This document shows, piece after piece, positions 1 through 7,896 of a stretch of 8,864 nt of DNA; positions within the stretch are counted from its first letter, which is position 1, and every line of letters begins with the position of its first letter. Position numbers and translations under genes: made by a program. This DNA is from a bacterium (lineage in GTDB: Bacteria > UBP13 > UBA5359), in the NCBI GenBank assembly GCA_028699365.1, contig JAQVUQ010000090.1, positions 1 to 8,864 on the forward strand. Direction: 5' to 3'. Under the pieces are notes generated by a model. It ran no database searches and had not been told where the DNA came from. It saw nothing but the letters and a program-made list of their open reading frames with translations.

Positions 1-186
<186 letters not shown>

Positions 187-2655
187 CTATCCCTCTTCTT
201 TGATCTCTTCTTCCTCTTGGATCTCTTCGTCTTCTTTGATTACGATACGCTCGATATCCACTACCTTATCGTCCTGATCCAGCCGGATCAGGCGCACGCC
301 CTGCGTGCTGCGCCCGTACTGGTTTATATCAAGCATCCGCAGGCGGATGATAATACCCTTGGCGGTGATGATGATCAGCCTGTCGCTGCTGTCCACCACC
401 TTGATGCCTTCCACCAGACCGTTGCGGGCAACCATCTTTATGGTCTGGATACCGCCGCCGCCACGACCTTGAACCCGGTATTCGGACAACGGGGTCCGTT
501 TGCCGTAGCCGTTGGCGGTCACTACCAGCAGATCCTTATCCGATTCCACTATATCCATGCCGACTACACGATCTCCCTTGCCCAGTCGTATGCCGCGCAC
601 TCCGGCTGCGGTCCGGCCCATGCTGCGGACATCCTCTTCGTGGAAGCGGATGGACATGCCCTTGCTGCTGGCCAGGATGATATCCTGCTCGCCGTTGGTC
701 AGAGCCACCCAGTGGAGATCATCGGTATCTTCCAGATTGATGGCTATCAGCCCGCCCTTGCGCGGCGTGTTGAAGGCCGCCAGCGGCGTCTTCTTCACCA
801 CCCCTTTCCGGGTGGCCATGAAGAGGTAGCCTTCCTCCCGCAAATCCTTGACCGCTACAGTGGCCGTAACCTTCTCGCCCGGTTCGATCTGAATGAGGTT
901 GATTATAGCCGTCCCCCGCGCCTGACGACTGGCCATCGGGACCTCGTAAGCCTTCAGCCGGTACATCTTGCCCTTGTTGGTGAAGAAGAGCAGGTGATGA
1001 TGAGTAGTAGCCACAAAGAGATGGGCGACGGAATCCTCTTCCTTGGTGGTCAGGGCGATAATGCCCTTGCCGCCGCGCCCCTGACTGTGGTATGTCACGG
1101 AAGGCAGTCTCTTGATGTAGCCGTCGCGAGTGATGGTTATGATCATGTCTTCCTCGGCTATCAGATCCTCCGCCGTCAGCTCGCTGGCCTCCGCCTGCTT
1201 GATCTGCGACCGTCTTACATCGGCAAAAGTCTTCCTGGCCTCCAGTAATTCGTCACGGATGACGAACAGGAGCTTGCGCGGGCTTTCCAGGAGATCCTGC
1301 AGATAACTGATCAGCTTCAGCAGTTCCCGGTATTCGGCTTCTATCTTGTCCTGCTCGAGGGAGGTAAGCTGATGCAGCCGCATATCCAGGATGGCCTGGG
1401 CCTGCAACTGGCTCAACTCGAACCGCGACATCAGCTTTGTTCTGGCTTCATCGGAGTTCTTTGAAGCACGGATCAACTTGACGACCTCGTCCAGGTTGGC
1501 CACAGCTATGCGCAATCCTTCCAGGATATGCGCCCGGGCCTGGGCCTTGTCCAGATCGAACTGCGTGCGTCTGGTTACCACCAACCGGCGATGTTCCAGA
1601 TAGTGCTCCAGCATCTGCTTCAGGTTGAGAACCTGCGGCCGGCCGTTGACCAGGGCCAGCATAATGACGCCGAAAGATGTTCGCATATTGGTCCGTTTGT
1701 AGAGTTGGTTGAGAACCACATGCGGATTGGCATCGCGTTTTAGTTCGATGACTATGCGCATGCCGTTCCGATCGGATTCGTCACGCAGGTCGGATATCCC
1801 TTCGAGCCGTTTATCTCTGGTCAGATCGGCTATATTCTCTATCAGACGGGCCTTGTTGACCTGATACGGCAGCTCCGTGACTATGATGGCAGCCCGGCCG
1901 TTGTCCATCTCTTCGATAACGGCCCTGGCCTGGATAATTACCGCCCCGCGTCCCGTTTCGTAAGCATCCTGGATACCCTTGACACCCAGAATCAGCCCTC
2001 CGGTGGGGAAATCGGGCCCTTTGATATGCTGCATAAGGTCCTTGATCGAGATAGAAGGCTCCTCGATCATGGCGGTAATCCCGTCTATCAGCTCTCCCAG
2101 GTTTTGCGGCGGTATATTGGTGGCCATTCCTACGGCTATGCCCGACGAACCGTTCATCAGCAGACAGGGAAGAGCGGACGGCAGCACCGTCGGCTCTTCG
2201 CGCTTCTCATCGTAGCTGGGAATAAAGTCCACGGTCTCCTTGTCAATATCTACCAGCAGTTCCATCGCCAGCTTGGACAATCGCACCTCGGTATAGCGGT
2301 AGGCGGCAGCGGAATCGCCGTCTATCGAGCCGAAGTTGCCCTGTCCCTGTATCAACGGATAGCGGCTGTTGAAGTCCTGAACAAGACGGACGATGGCATC
2401 ATAAACCGCCATATCTCCGTGCGGATGGTATTTCTTGAGCACGTCGCCCACCGGACCGGCCGATTTGGATGTAGGCTTGTCGCTGGTCATGCCCTCCTCA
2501 TACATGGAGTAGAGGATGCGCCGGTGCACCGGCTTGAGCCCGTCACGCACATCCGGAAGAGCCCGGCCGATGATGACGCTCATGGCATACTCCAGATAGG
2601 AGGCCTTCATTTCTTCTTCGATGTTTATCGGTATTATTTGCTTGGCTACAGCCAT
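187..2655 (-). CDS. gyrA: DNA gyrase subunit A
   Basis: This is the breakage-reunion subunit of gyrase (A2B2), which introduces negative supercoils using ATP hydrolysed by GyrB. The product is 822 residues, normal for GyrA. The winged-helix/tower region spans about residues 8-480. It includes KKYHPHGD at 74-81 and [20 protein letters not shown] at 104-123, with the catalytic tyrosine at Tyr121 next to Arg120. The C-terminal beta-pinwheel starts near residue 500 and has a GyrA-box (QGRGGKG, 525-531), so this is gyrase rather than topoisomerase IV. A weaker copy, QGRGGGG, is at 729-735. The protein ends in a very acidic tail (about residues 808-822, rich in Glu). The residue matching E. coli Ser83 is Met82, while the one matching Asp87 is Asp86. 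The ATG start has GGAAGG 9 nt upstream. It lies 24 bp after gyrB and the two are probably one transcript. Confidence 0.98.
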   Translation of the reverse strand: MAVAKQIIPINIEEEMKASYLEYAMSVIIGRALPDVRDGLKPVHRRILYSMYEEGMTSDKPTSKSAGPVGDVLKKYHPHGDMAVYDAIVRLVQDFNSRYPLIQGQGNFGSIDGDSAAAYRYTEVRLSKLAMELLVDIDKETVDFIPSYDEKREEPTVLPSALPCLLMNGSSGIAVGMATNIPPQNLGELIDGITAMIEEPSISIKDLMQHIKGPDFPTGGLILGVKGIQDAYETGRGAVIIQARAVIEEMDNGRAAIIVTELPYQVNKARLIENIADLTRDKRLEGISDLRDESDRNGMRIVIELKRDANPHVVLNQLYKRTNMRTSFGVIMLALVNGRPQVLNLKQMLEHYLEHRRLVVTRRTQFDLDKAQARAHILEGLRIAVANLDEVVKLIRASKNSDEARTKLMSRFELSQLQAQAILDMRLHQLTSLEQDKIEAEYRELLKLISYLQDLLESPRKLLFVIRDELLEARKTFADVRRSQIKQAEASELTAEDLIAEEDMIITITRDGYIKRLPSVTYHSQGRGGKGIIALTTKEEDSVAHLFVATTHHHLLFFTNKGKMYRLKAYEVPMASRQARGTAIINLIQIEPGEKVTATVAVKDLREEGYLFMATRKGVVKKTPLAAFNTPRKGGLIAINLEDTDDLHWVALTNGEQDIILASSKGMSIRFHEEDVRSMGRTAAGVRGIRLGKGDRVVGMDIVESDKDLLVVTANGYGKRTPLSEYRVQGRGGGGIQTIKMVARNGLVEGIKVVDSSDRLIIITAKGIIIRLRMLDINQYGRSTQGVRLIRLDQDDKVVDIERIVIKEDEEIQEEEEIKEEG

Positions 2656-2679
2656 AGTGCTTATCCTTCCTTATAGTTT

Positions 2680-4623
2680 TTATACGTCGAGGTTTCTTAC
2701 ATATCGGGCGTTTCTGGTGATGAAATCCCGCCGGGGTTCAACCTTGTCTCCCATAAGGGTGCTGAACACTTCATCTGCCTCGAAGGCGTCCTCCAGCGTT
2801 ACTTGTAAGATAATCCGTCTCTCGGCATCCATGGTCGTTTCCCATAGTTGCTCGGGGTTCATCTCTCCAAGACCTTTGTAGCGCTGAAGACTATACTTCT
2901 TGCGAGGGAAGTTCTTCAGGACCTCTTTCAGTTCCTTATCGTCATAGGCATAGGCTTTCTCCTTGCCGGATTTCACCTGATAGAGCGGCGGCTGCGCGAT
3001 ATAGATATGTCCGTTGTTCACCAGCGGCCGCATATATCTATAGAAGAACGTCAGCAGCAGCGTCCGTATATGCGCGCCGTCCACGTCGGCATCGGTCATG
3101 ATTATGATCCGATGATAGCGCAGCTTGCTCAGATTGTAGCCGTCGTTATCTTCATCTTCCGATGTCGTTTCCATGGCCAGGCCCGTGCCCAGCGCCGTTA
3201 TCATGGAGCGGATCTCCTCATTGGCCAGCATCTTGTCCAGACGCGCCTTCTCCACATTCAGAATCTTACCGCGTAGCGGCAGAATCGCCTGATATCGTCT
3301 GTCGCGACCCTGCTTGGCTGAACCGCCGGCGGAATCTCCCTCTACAATGTAGAGTTCGCATTTGGTCGGATCCTTTTCCGAGCAGTCCGCCAGTTTGCCG
3401 GGAAGCGTGGAATGTTCCAGCACGCTCTTGCGTTTTATCAATTCGCTGGCTTTCCGGGCGGCGTCGCGTGCCCGGGAGGCCGTCAGCGCCTTCTCGATAA
3501 TTCTCTTGGCGACAGCGGGTTGCTGCTCCAGAAACTCGGACAGCTTCTCGCCGACGATGGTGTTGACCAGTCCTGAAATTTCACCGTTTCCAAGTTTTGT
3601 CTTGGTCTGGCCCTCAAACTGCGGGTTAAGCAGCTTGACGGAGATAACTGCTGTCAGCCCCTCTCTGATATCATCGCCGGAAAGGTTGGAATCCTTCTCC
3701 TTGAGAATGTTGTTCTTTCTGGCGTAATCGTTTATGACCCTGGTCATGGCCGTTTTGAATCCACTGAGATGGGTTCCGCCTTCCGCCGTATTGATATTGT
3801 TGGCAAAGGTCAGGATATTCTCCATATAGCTGTCGTTATACTGCAGCCCGACCTCTACGTCGGTATTGTCGCGATTATCCTCGAAGTGAACAACCTTGTG
3901 CAAGCCGATCTTGTTCTTATTGAGATACTCTATAAACGAGGCAATGCCGCCCTTGTATTCGAAAACAACCTCTTCTCCGCCTTCACGCTCATCCGTTAAG
4001 CTGATCCTGACGCCCTTATTGAGAAAGGCCAGTTCCCTCAAGCGCTGGCTGAGAGTATCAAAGCTGTATTCTGTTTTATCGAATATTTCCGCATCCGGCT
4101 TGAAGGAGACTTTGGTACCGGTATGAGCCGATTTACCAATCTCTTCCAGCTTGGAAACGGTGACGCCGCGCTCGTAACGCTGCCGGTACAGCTTGCCGTT
4201 GCGGCTGACTTCCACCTGCAGCCACTCGGACAAGGCATTGACTACCGAAACGCCGACGCCGTGCAGACCACCGGAAACCTTGTAGCCACCGCTGCCGAAC
4301 TTTCCGCCGGCATGCAGCACCGTCATGGCCACCTCAACACCCGGTATTCCCATCTCAGGATGGATATCCACAGGAAAGCCACGTCCGTTATCTATTACGG
4401 ATATAGAGTTATCGGAGTGGATAAAAACATCTATTTTATCGCAAAACCCGGCCAGAGCTTCATCTATACTGTTGTCCACCACTTCATAAACAAGATGATG
4501 CAGGCCCCTAACACCCGTGCTCCCGATATACATACTTGGGCGTTTGCGAACAGCGTCAAGACCTTTCAATACCTGAATTTGTTCCGCATCATAATGAACT
4601 TTTTGCGTATCTACCGCTGCCAA
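2680..4623 (-). CDS. gyrB: DNA gyrase subunit B (TTG start)
   Basis: This is the ATPase and TOPRIM subunit of DNA gyrase and the partner of the GyrA encoded just downstream. From the TTG at 4623 it is 647 residues, the compact form without the large C-terminal insert of many Gram-negatives. The GHKL ATPase shows [10 protein letters not shown] (Asn51, catalytic Glu47), DNGRGFPVD and [15 protein letters not shown]. The transducer has QTKTKLGN at about 339-346, with the ATP-contacting lysine. TOPRIM shows [13 protein letters not shown] (from 428), DADVDG (511-516) and the tail block [13 protein letters not shown] (from 582). A short acidic stretch ([10 protein letters not shown], about 486-495) sits just before DADVDG and looks like a small insertion. 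The start is TTG because no ATG occurs before residue 32 or so, where conserved sequence is already under way, and GGGGGG at 4631-4636 is 7 nt upstream. A second TTG at 4638 would add five residues but lacks a ribosome binding site. Confidence 0.97.
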   Translation of the reverse strand: MAAVDTQKVHYDAEQIQVLKGLDAVRKRPSMYIGSTGVRGLHHLVYEVVDNSIDEALAGFCDKIDVFIHSDNSISVIDNGRGFPVDIHPEMGIPGVEVAMTVLHAGGKFGSGGYKVSGGLHGVGVSVVNALSEWLQVEVSRNGKLYRQRYERGVTVSKLEEIGKSAHTGTKVSFKPDAEIFDKTEYSFDTLSQRLRELAFLNKGVRISLTDEREGGEEVVFEYKGGIASFIEYLNKNKIGLHKVVHFEDNRDNTDVEVGLQYNDSYMENILTFANNINTAEGGTHLSGFKTAMTRVINDYARKNNILKEKDSNLSGDDIREGLTAVISVKLLNPQFEGQTKTKLGNGEISGLVNTIVGEKLSEFLEQQPAVAKRIIEKALTASRARDAARKASELIKRKSVLEHSTLPGKLADCSEKDPTKCELYIVEGDSAGGSAKQGRDRRYQAILPLRGKILNVEKARLDKMLANEEIRSMITALGTGLAMETTSEDEDNDGYNLSKLRYHRIIIMTDADVDGAHIRTLLLTFFYRYMRPLVNNGHIYIAQPPLYQVKSGKEKAYAYDDKELKEVLKNFPRKKYSLQRYKGLGEMNPEQLWETTMDAERRIILQVTLEDAFEADEVFSTLMGDKVEPRRDFITRNARYVRNLDV

Positions 4624-4627
4624 ATTA

Positions 4628-4678
4628 CTACCCCCCAAAGGTTTGCGGATTTCGGCAGAACTTTCTTAAATTATTCAC
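4628..4678 (-). CDS. Possible 16-codon leader ORF ahead of gyrB
   Basis: A GTG at 4678 opens a frame of 16 codons (read as [16 protein letters not shown]) ending in TAG at 4628-4630, followed directly by an in-frame TAA. The gyrB TTG comes 4 nt after the TAG. The last two codons, GGG GGG, are the gyrB ribosome binding site, so translation of this frame would unavoidably affect gyrB initiation. Against it: no well-placed Shine-Dalgarno for the GTG (the nearest GGGAG is about 12 nt away and inside a hairpin), and so short a frame can arise by chance. I do not recognise the peptide. Confidence 0.15.
   Translation of the reverse strand: MNNLRKFCRNPQTFGG
4631..4636 (-). promoter_or_regulatory. 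Ribosome binding site of gyrB
   Basis: A run of six G residues followed by T on the minus strand lies 7 nt before the TTG at 4623. It can pair with the 16S rRNA anti-Shine-Dalgarno sequence with one G-U wobble. It favours the TTG at 4623 over the TTG at 4638, which overlaps the run itself. Confidence 0.65.
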
Positions 4679-4681
4679 CGC

Positions 4682-4696
4682 CGGGAGTTTCTCCCG
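4682..4696 (-). promoter_or_regulatory. Leader hairpin 3 (CGGGAG/CTCCCG)
   Basis: This is a perfect 6-bp stem with an AAA loop: CGGGAG AAA CTCCCG on the minus strand. The 5' arm contains a Shine-Dalgarno-like GGGAG. The 3' arm contains CTCCC, which could instead pair with the G-run that serves as the gyrB ribosome binding site. It therefore has two mutually exclusive partners. Confidence 0.55.
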
Positions 4697-4713
4697 TCCG
4701 CCTTAAAAGATCC

Positions 4714-4732
4714 AGGCCGATAATATCGGCCT
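4714..4732 (-). promoter_or_regulatory. Leader hairpin 2 (8-bp stem)
   Basis: This is a perfect 8-bp stem with a 3-nt loop: AGGCCGAT, ATT, ATCGGCCT on the minus strand. It is the strongest of the three leader hairpins. It is followed by GGATCTTTT, a displaced and short U-run, so it resembles a weak terminator or pause site but does not qualify as a clear intrinsic terminator. Confidence 0.6.
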
Positions 4733-4738
4733 CGAAAC

Positions 4739-4754
4739 GGCCCGTGGCAGGGCC
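4739..4754 (-). promoter_or_regulatory. Leader hairpin 1 (GGCCC/GGGCC)
   Basis: This is a perfect 5-bp all-GC stem with a 6-nt loop (GGCCC TGCCAC GGGCC on the minus strand). It begins only a few nucleotides after the predicted transcription start of gyrB, so it could also protect the 5' end of the mRNA. Confidence 0.5.
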
Positions 4755-4766
4755 TTAACGATACAA

Positions 4767-4795
4767 ATTATACCACAAACATTTGTTTCCGTCAT
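4767..4795 (-). promoter_or_regulatory. Sigma-70-type promoter for gyrB (extended -10)
   Basis: On the minus strand the -10 element is a perfect TATAAT (4767-4772), preceded by TGG, which makes an extended -10 (TGnTATAAT). Seventeen bases upstream is ATGACG (4790-4795), matching TTGACA at four of six positions. The promoter starts 8 bp after the stop codon of the epimerase gene, which makes gyrB-gyrA transcription independent of the gal operon. The spacer holds the inverted repeat ACAAA TG TTTGT (4775-4786), placed where a repressor could block RNA polymerase. Confidence 0.75.
4775..4786. repeat. Inverted repeat in the gyrB promoter spacer, possible operator
   Basis: A perfect 5-bp inverted repeat with a 2-bp centre (ACAAA TG TTTGT on the minus strand) lies between the -35 and -10 elements. 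Read slightly differently it is AAAC N4 GTTT, which loosely recalls the GAAC N4 GTTC layout of LexA boxes but does not match that consensus. A binding protein is not identifiable from this sequence. Confidence 0.3.
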
Positions 4796-4803
4796 CTGCG
4801 CCG

Positions 4804-5778
4804 TTAGCCGGCTATCCGGCCATAGCGCTCCATCAGCCAGCGCGTGTATAGCCTTACTCCCTCCAGCGTGGTATATTCCGGCTTCCATCCCAGCGCCCTG
4901 ATACGTGAAGTATCAGCCAGCGTTCTGGTGACGTCGCCGGCCCAGCCCTTGGTGCCGCCGGTATATTCCATGCTTACACCGGAAAGACCCAGTTCATCGA
5001 TCATGGTAGCGGCGATTTCCTTGACGGTAAGGCTCTCTGCCGTGCTGACGTTGAAGGCTGTCATGCCCTGGTCGCAGGAATCTCCTGCCAGCAATGAAGC
5101 CCGGACGCAGTCCGAGACGTAAAGGTATGATTTCTGCTGCATGCCGTCCCCCAATATCTCCAGACGGGAAGGGTCCTGCCGTAATTTATTGAAGAAATCA
5201 TGCATGACACCGTGGGTGGAGCGGGGCCCGAATATATTGCCGTAGCGCAGCGCCACGCAGCGCATCCCGGACATGGCGGCATAACTGGAAAGATACATCT
5301 CGCAGGCTGCCTTGGATGCACCGTAATGGCTTATCGGCTGCAGAGGATGGCTTTCCGGCGTCGGCAGCACTTCGGTATCGCCGTAGATGGTACCTGCACT
5401 GGAGGCAAAGATCAGCAGCGGCACGCCGGCCAGGCGCATCTCATCCAGAATACCCAGCGTGGCGGCAACGTTGATCTCGAAATCAAGCAACGGTTGAGTG
5501 GCACTGAGACGGACATCCGGCTGTGCGGCCAGGTGTATGACCGCTGTTTTTCCCGGTATAGCCCTGTGCAGCACATCACCGTTCCTTATATCTCCTTCAA
5601 CGAAGACAAGCCTCTCATCACCGTTGTACTTTTCCAGGTATTCCGTCGTTCCGGCGGAAAGATTATCTATTACGGTTACCCGGCAGCCCCTGTTCATCAA
5701 TTCATCAACTACGTGACTGCCGATAAATCCGCAGCCGCCGGTAACAATTACTTCTGTGCCTTCTTTTAAGCGTTTCAT
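4804..5778 (-). CDS. galE: NAD-dependent nucleotide-sugar epimerase, probable UDP-glucose 4-epimerase
   Basis: This is an extended short-chain dehydrogenase/reductase, about 324 residues from the ATG at 5778. With galT and galK it most likely interconverts UDP-galactose and UDP-glucose, closing the Leloir pathway. The N-terminal Rossmann motif is VTGGCGFIGS (glycines at about 14-20), with the NAD-ribose aspartate in VIDNLSAG (Asp38). LAAQPDVR is near 83-90. The catalytic serine loop is FASSAGTIYG (Ser127 likely), and the active-site pair is in YGASK (Tyr152, Lys156). The C-terminal substrate domain shows DGMQQKSYLYVSD and GWKPEYTTLEGVR. It is not the classic E. coli-type GalE but the broader bacterial/archaeal type, so other UDP-sugar substrates cannot be excluded. 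The chosen ATG follows a purine-rich GGGGGAAGGAAAG. Upstream in-frame ATGs at 5793 and 5817 would overlap galK and lack this site. Confidence 0.85.
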   Translation of the reverse strand: MKRLKEGTEVIVTGGCGFIGSHVVDELMNRGCRVTVIDNLSAGTTEYLEKYNGDERLVFVEGDIRNGDVLHRAIPGKTAVIHLAAQPDVRLSATQPLLDFEINVAATLGILDEMRLAGVPLLIFASSAGTIYGDTEVLPTPESHPLQPISHYGASKAACEMYLSSYAAMSGMRCVALRYGNIFGPRSTHGVMHDFFNKLRQDPSRLEILGDGMQQKSYLYVSDCVRASLLAGDSCDQGMTAFNVSTAESLTVKEIAATMIDELGLSGVSMEYTGGTKGWAGDVTRTLADTSRIRALGWKPEYTTLEGVRLYTRWLMERYGRIAG

Positions 5779-5797
5779 CTTTCCTTCCCCCATCTCA

Positions 5798-6916
5798 TTA
5801 TCTCTCTGTCGCTCCATCCATTGGTCGACAGAGATAGAACTCAGGCGTTATACCTGTTTCAGACGTATACTTTTCAGCCAGGATCCGACAGAAGCTTTCC
5901 ACACCGTCCTCCCGGACCAGCGAGATAGTGCAGCCGCCGAAGCCGCCGCCTGTCATTCTGGAACCCAGCACACCCTCTATTTCCAGTGCGCTTGCCGCCA
6001 GCAGATCCAACTCCGGGCAACTGACCTCGTAATCACGGCTGAGACTGACATGGGATTCATTCATCAGGCTGCCGAATCGGGCCAGATTGCCGTTCTCCAG
6101 GGCGCAAACCGCCTGGCGGACCCTGTCAATTTCCGCTATTACGTGCCGGCAGCGTCTGAAGACTGTAGCATCCAGACGATCTTTGCATCGCTCCAGCATC
6201 CCGGCATCAACGTCACGCAGGCTGGAAACAGACGGCAGTTCCTCTGCAAGGGCCTTCACTCCCGCTGTACACTCTTCCCGGCGCCTGTTGTATTCCGAAG
6301 ATACCAGGCTGTGTTTGACCCTGGAGTTGCAGGCAACTATCCTGTATCCCTCCAGCGGCAACGGCACCAACTGGTGCGCCAGATCCCGGCAATCGATAAG
6401 GAGTGCATGATCATGTGCTCCCATGGCACTGATGAATTGATCCATAATCCCGCAATTCACGCCGACAAATTCGTTCTCCGCCCGCTGGCAGAGGAGCGAC
6501 ATCGCCACCCTGTCGGGAGAAACGTTTATCAGTGAAAGCATCGCCAGAGCCGTGACAACCTCTACGGCAGCGGAAGAGCTCATTCCGGCTCCGGCCGGAA
6601 TATCGCCGTCGTATTCCAGTTCGGCACCGCCAAGGCGGTAACCCTCTTCCTCCAGAACTTTCATGACGCCTTTGGGATAATTGCCCCAGGGATCGTCCGT
6701 CAGGCGCTCAATATCGTCCAGGTTAAAGATAACTTCACCCGGAAAATTGGCCGACCTCATTACTACGGTTCTGTCCGGCCGGGGCAGAACGACGACTCTT
6801 ACCTCTCGCTCCACCGCCATCGGCAGGACCAGTCCCTGATTGTAATCAGTATGCTCTCCTATCAGATTCACGCGTCCCGGGGCTCTGAAAAAGCGTCTTT
6901 TATCCCTCTGTGGCAC
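5798..6916 (-). CDS. galK: Galactokinase (GTG start)
   Basis: This GHMP-superfamily kinase phosphorylates alpha-D-galactose at C1 with ATP, the entry step of the Leloir pathway. From the GTG at 6916 the product is 372 residues. The galactokinase signature GRVNLIGEHTDYN is at about 14-26, with the sugar-binding Glu-His-Thr-Asp. The GHMP phosphate-binding loop PAGAGMSSSAA is at 107-117, the catalytic-base aspartate in NCGIMDQF is Asp159, and motif 3, MTGGGFGG, ends at 328. The N-terminus begins close to the signature, as in the short thermophile-type galactokinases. The GTG is preferred because a perfect AGGAGG (6926-6931) lies 9 nt upstream. An ATG at 6940 would add eight residues but has no convincing site. 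The start overlaps the galT stop by 17 bp, suggesting translational coupling. The epimerase follows 19 bp downstream. Confidence 0.95.
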   Translation of the reverse strand: MPQRDKRRFFRAPGRVNLIGEHTDYNQGLVLPMAVEREVRVVVLPRPDRTVVMRSANFPGEVIFNLDDIERLTDDPWGNYPKGVMKVLEEEGYRLGGAELEYDGDIPAGAGMSSSAAVEVVTALAMLSLINVSPDRVAMSLLCQRAENEFVGVNCGIMDQFISAMGAHDHALLIDCRDLAHQLVPLPLEGYRIVACNSRVKHSLVSSEYNRRREECTAGVKALAEELPSVSSLRDVDAGMLERCKDRLDATVFRRCRHVIAEIDRVRQAVCALENGNLARFGSLMNESHVSLSRDYEVSCPELDLLAASALEIEGVLGSRMTGGGFGGCTISLVREDGVESFCRILAEKYTSETGITPEFYLCRPMDGATER

Positions 6917-7877
6917 TCTTTCTGCCCTCCTCGATGGCATTACGCAGCTCAGAAGCCTTCTCCTCCGGCTTGGTATCGTTGATATAAGTTCCCGCCCCGG
7001 CTTCGCAGCCTGCCAGATACTTTATCTTGTCCTTGCTGCGCCGCGGTGGATAAAATTCGAAATGGAAATGGTAATACGGGTAATCCTGACCATCGGTAGG
7101 CCGCTGATGCAGAATCATCATATACGGCAGCGAGAAGCCGAAGAGATGATCATAGCCCACCAGCACATCTTTGAGTATGGCTGCCAGAGACAAGGCATCG
7201 TCCATACCCAGTTCCAGTATGGATTCCATATGCTTTTTGGGATAGATATGAACCTCGTACGGCCATCGGGCGAAAAAGGGAATGAAGGCGAAAAACCTGT
7301 CGTTCTGCGCCACAATTCTGCGCCCGTCCCGGAACTCTTCCGATTGAACCTGGCAGAATATACAGCCTCCTTTTTCTATATAGTGCTCCCGGGCGCTATC
7401 AAGTTCCTGCTGTGCTTTAGGCGGAATAAATGGAAAGGCATATATCTGCCCGTGCGGATGAGGCAGTGTAACGCCTATTTCCGCTCCCTTATTCTCAAAG
7501 ATCATGACATATTTCATATCCTCTCTGCTTCCCAGAAGATCAAAACGCTCACGCCAGAGCAGGATCAGATTTAAAATACGCCTGGGGCTTTGCTGTGCCA
7601 GCGTGGTCTCGTGCTCCGACGAATAGAGCACGACCTCACAATATCCCTTTGCCGGTGCCACCCGATAGAAATCGTTGCCCTCTATATCCGGCGCCGGCGG
7701 GCATTCGTGCAACGAGGGAAACCTGTTGGGCAGAACCAGCAGATCGTAATTTTTGGGAACTTCTTCGGACCCTAAACAAAAAGGACATGTCTTGGTCGGC
7801 ATCAGGGGCCTGTCCTGTCTATGCGTGGCCACAATAACCCACTCTCTCAATATTGGATTCCATCTCAGTTCCGACAA
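6900..7877 (-). CDS. galT: Galactose-1-phosphate uridylyltransferase (TTG start)
   Basis: This HIT-superfamily enzyme transfers UMP from UDP-glucose to galactose-1-phosphate through a uridylylated histidine. The product is 325 residues, slightly shorter than E. coli GalT. The metal site is CPFC (31-34), together with His89 in SSEHET and His140. The active site is HPHGQ (140-144), with His142 the nucleophile. The C-terminal half carries a second pair, CIFC (172-175), and LHQRP (His257) plus HFHFEFYPP (His270, His272), matching the second metal site of E. coli GalT. Near the end is the block YLAGCEAGAGTYINDTKPEEKA, typical of Gram-positive and thermophile GalT. The TTG at 7877 is used because GGGAGG is 8 nt upstream and the first residues (MSELRWNPILREWVIVA) match the family start. 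It is the first gene of the galT-galK-galE block. No clear promoter is visible upstream. Confidence 0.95.
   Translation of the reverse strand: MSELRWNPILREWVIVATHRQDRPLMPTKTCPFCLGSEEVPKNYDLLVLPNRFPSLHECPPAPDIEGNDFYRVAPAKGYCEVVLYSSEHETTLAQQSPRRILNLILLWRERFDLLGSREDMKYVMIFENKGAEIGVTLPHPHGQIYAFPFIPPKAQQELDSAREHYIEKGGCIFCQVQSEEFRDGRRIVAQNDRFFAFIPFFARWPYEVHIYPKKHMESILELGMDDALSLAAILKDVLVGYDHLFGFSLPYMMILHQRPTDGQDYPYYHFHFEFYPPRRSKDKIKYLAGCEAGAGTYINDTKPEEKASELRNAIEEGRKSATEG
6926..6931 (-). promoter_or_regulatory. Ribosome binding site of galK inside galT
   Basis: A perfect AGGAGG on the minus strand lies 9 nt before the GTG at 6916 and within the last codons of galT. It decides the galK start in favour of GTG over the upstream ATG at 6940, which it would follow rather than precede. 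Confidence 0.75.
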
Positions 7878-7896
7878 CTCAATAACCTCCCTTTAA

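Larger units (their letters stand above)
4624..4762 (-). promoter_or_regulatory. Structured 5' leader of the gyrB-gyrA transcript
   Basis: This is the predicted untranslated leader between the gyrB promoter (start of transcription estimated near 4759-4762) and the TTG start codon. It contains three consecutive perfect stem-loops (4739-4754, 4714-4732, 4682-4696). Just before the gyrB ribosome binding site is a segment (4645-4649, TCCGC on the minus strand) that is the exact complement of GCGGA at 4697-4701, next to the third hairpin, so a longer-range closing stem is possible. No hairpin is followed by a proper U-tract; the nearest is CTTTT at 4705-4709, 4 nt after the second stem. I do not recognise a known riboswitch or T-box motif. 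A regulatory role is inferred from the density of structure alone. Confidence 0.55.

Noticed and set aside
2026-2676. Open frame of 216 codons on the plus strand
   Set aside because: Antisense to the conserved N-terminal half of gyrA, with no ribosome binding site or family resemblance.
4705-4732. Intrinsic terminator formed by leader hairpin 2 and CTTTT
   Set aside because: The U-run is only four residues and is separated from the stem by several bases including GGA. At most a pause or weak attenuator; not called as a terminator.
4123-4758. Open frame of 211 codons on the plus strand across the gyrB start and leader
   Set aside because: It is antisense to the GyrB ATPase domain and runs through the promoter and hairpin region; the translation has no recognisable motif.
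4703-4888. 61-codon minus-strand frame spanning the epimerase end and the gyrB promoter
   Set aside because: It overlaps the epimerase C-terminus in another frame and contains the promoter; no ribosome binding site or motif.
5756-6535. Open frame of 259 codons on the plus strand
   Set aside because: Antisense to galK motifs that are fully conserved; no family resemblance.
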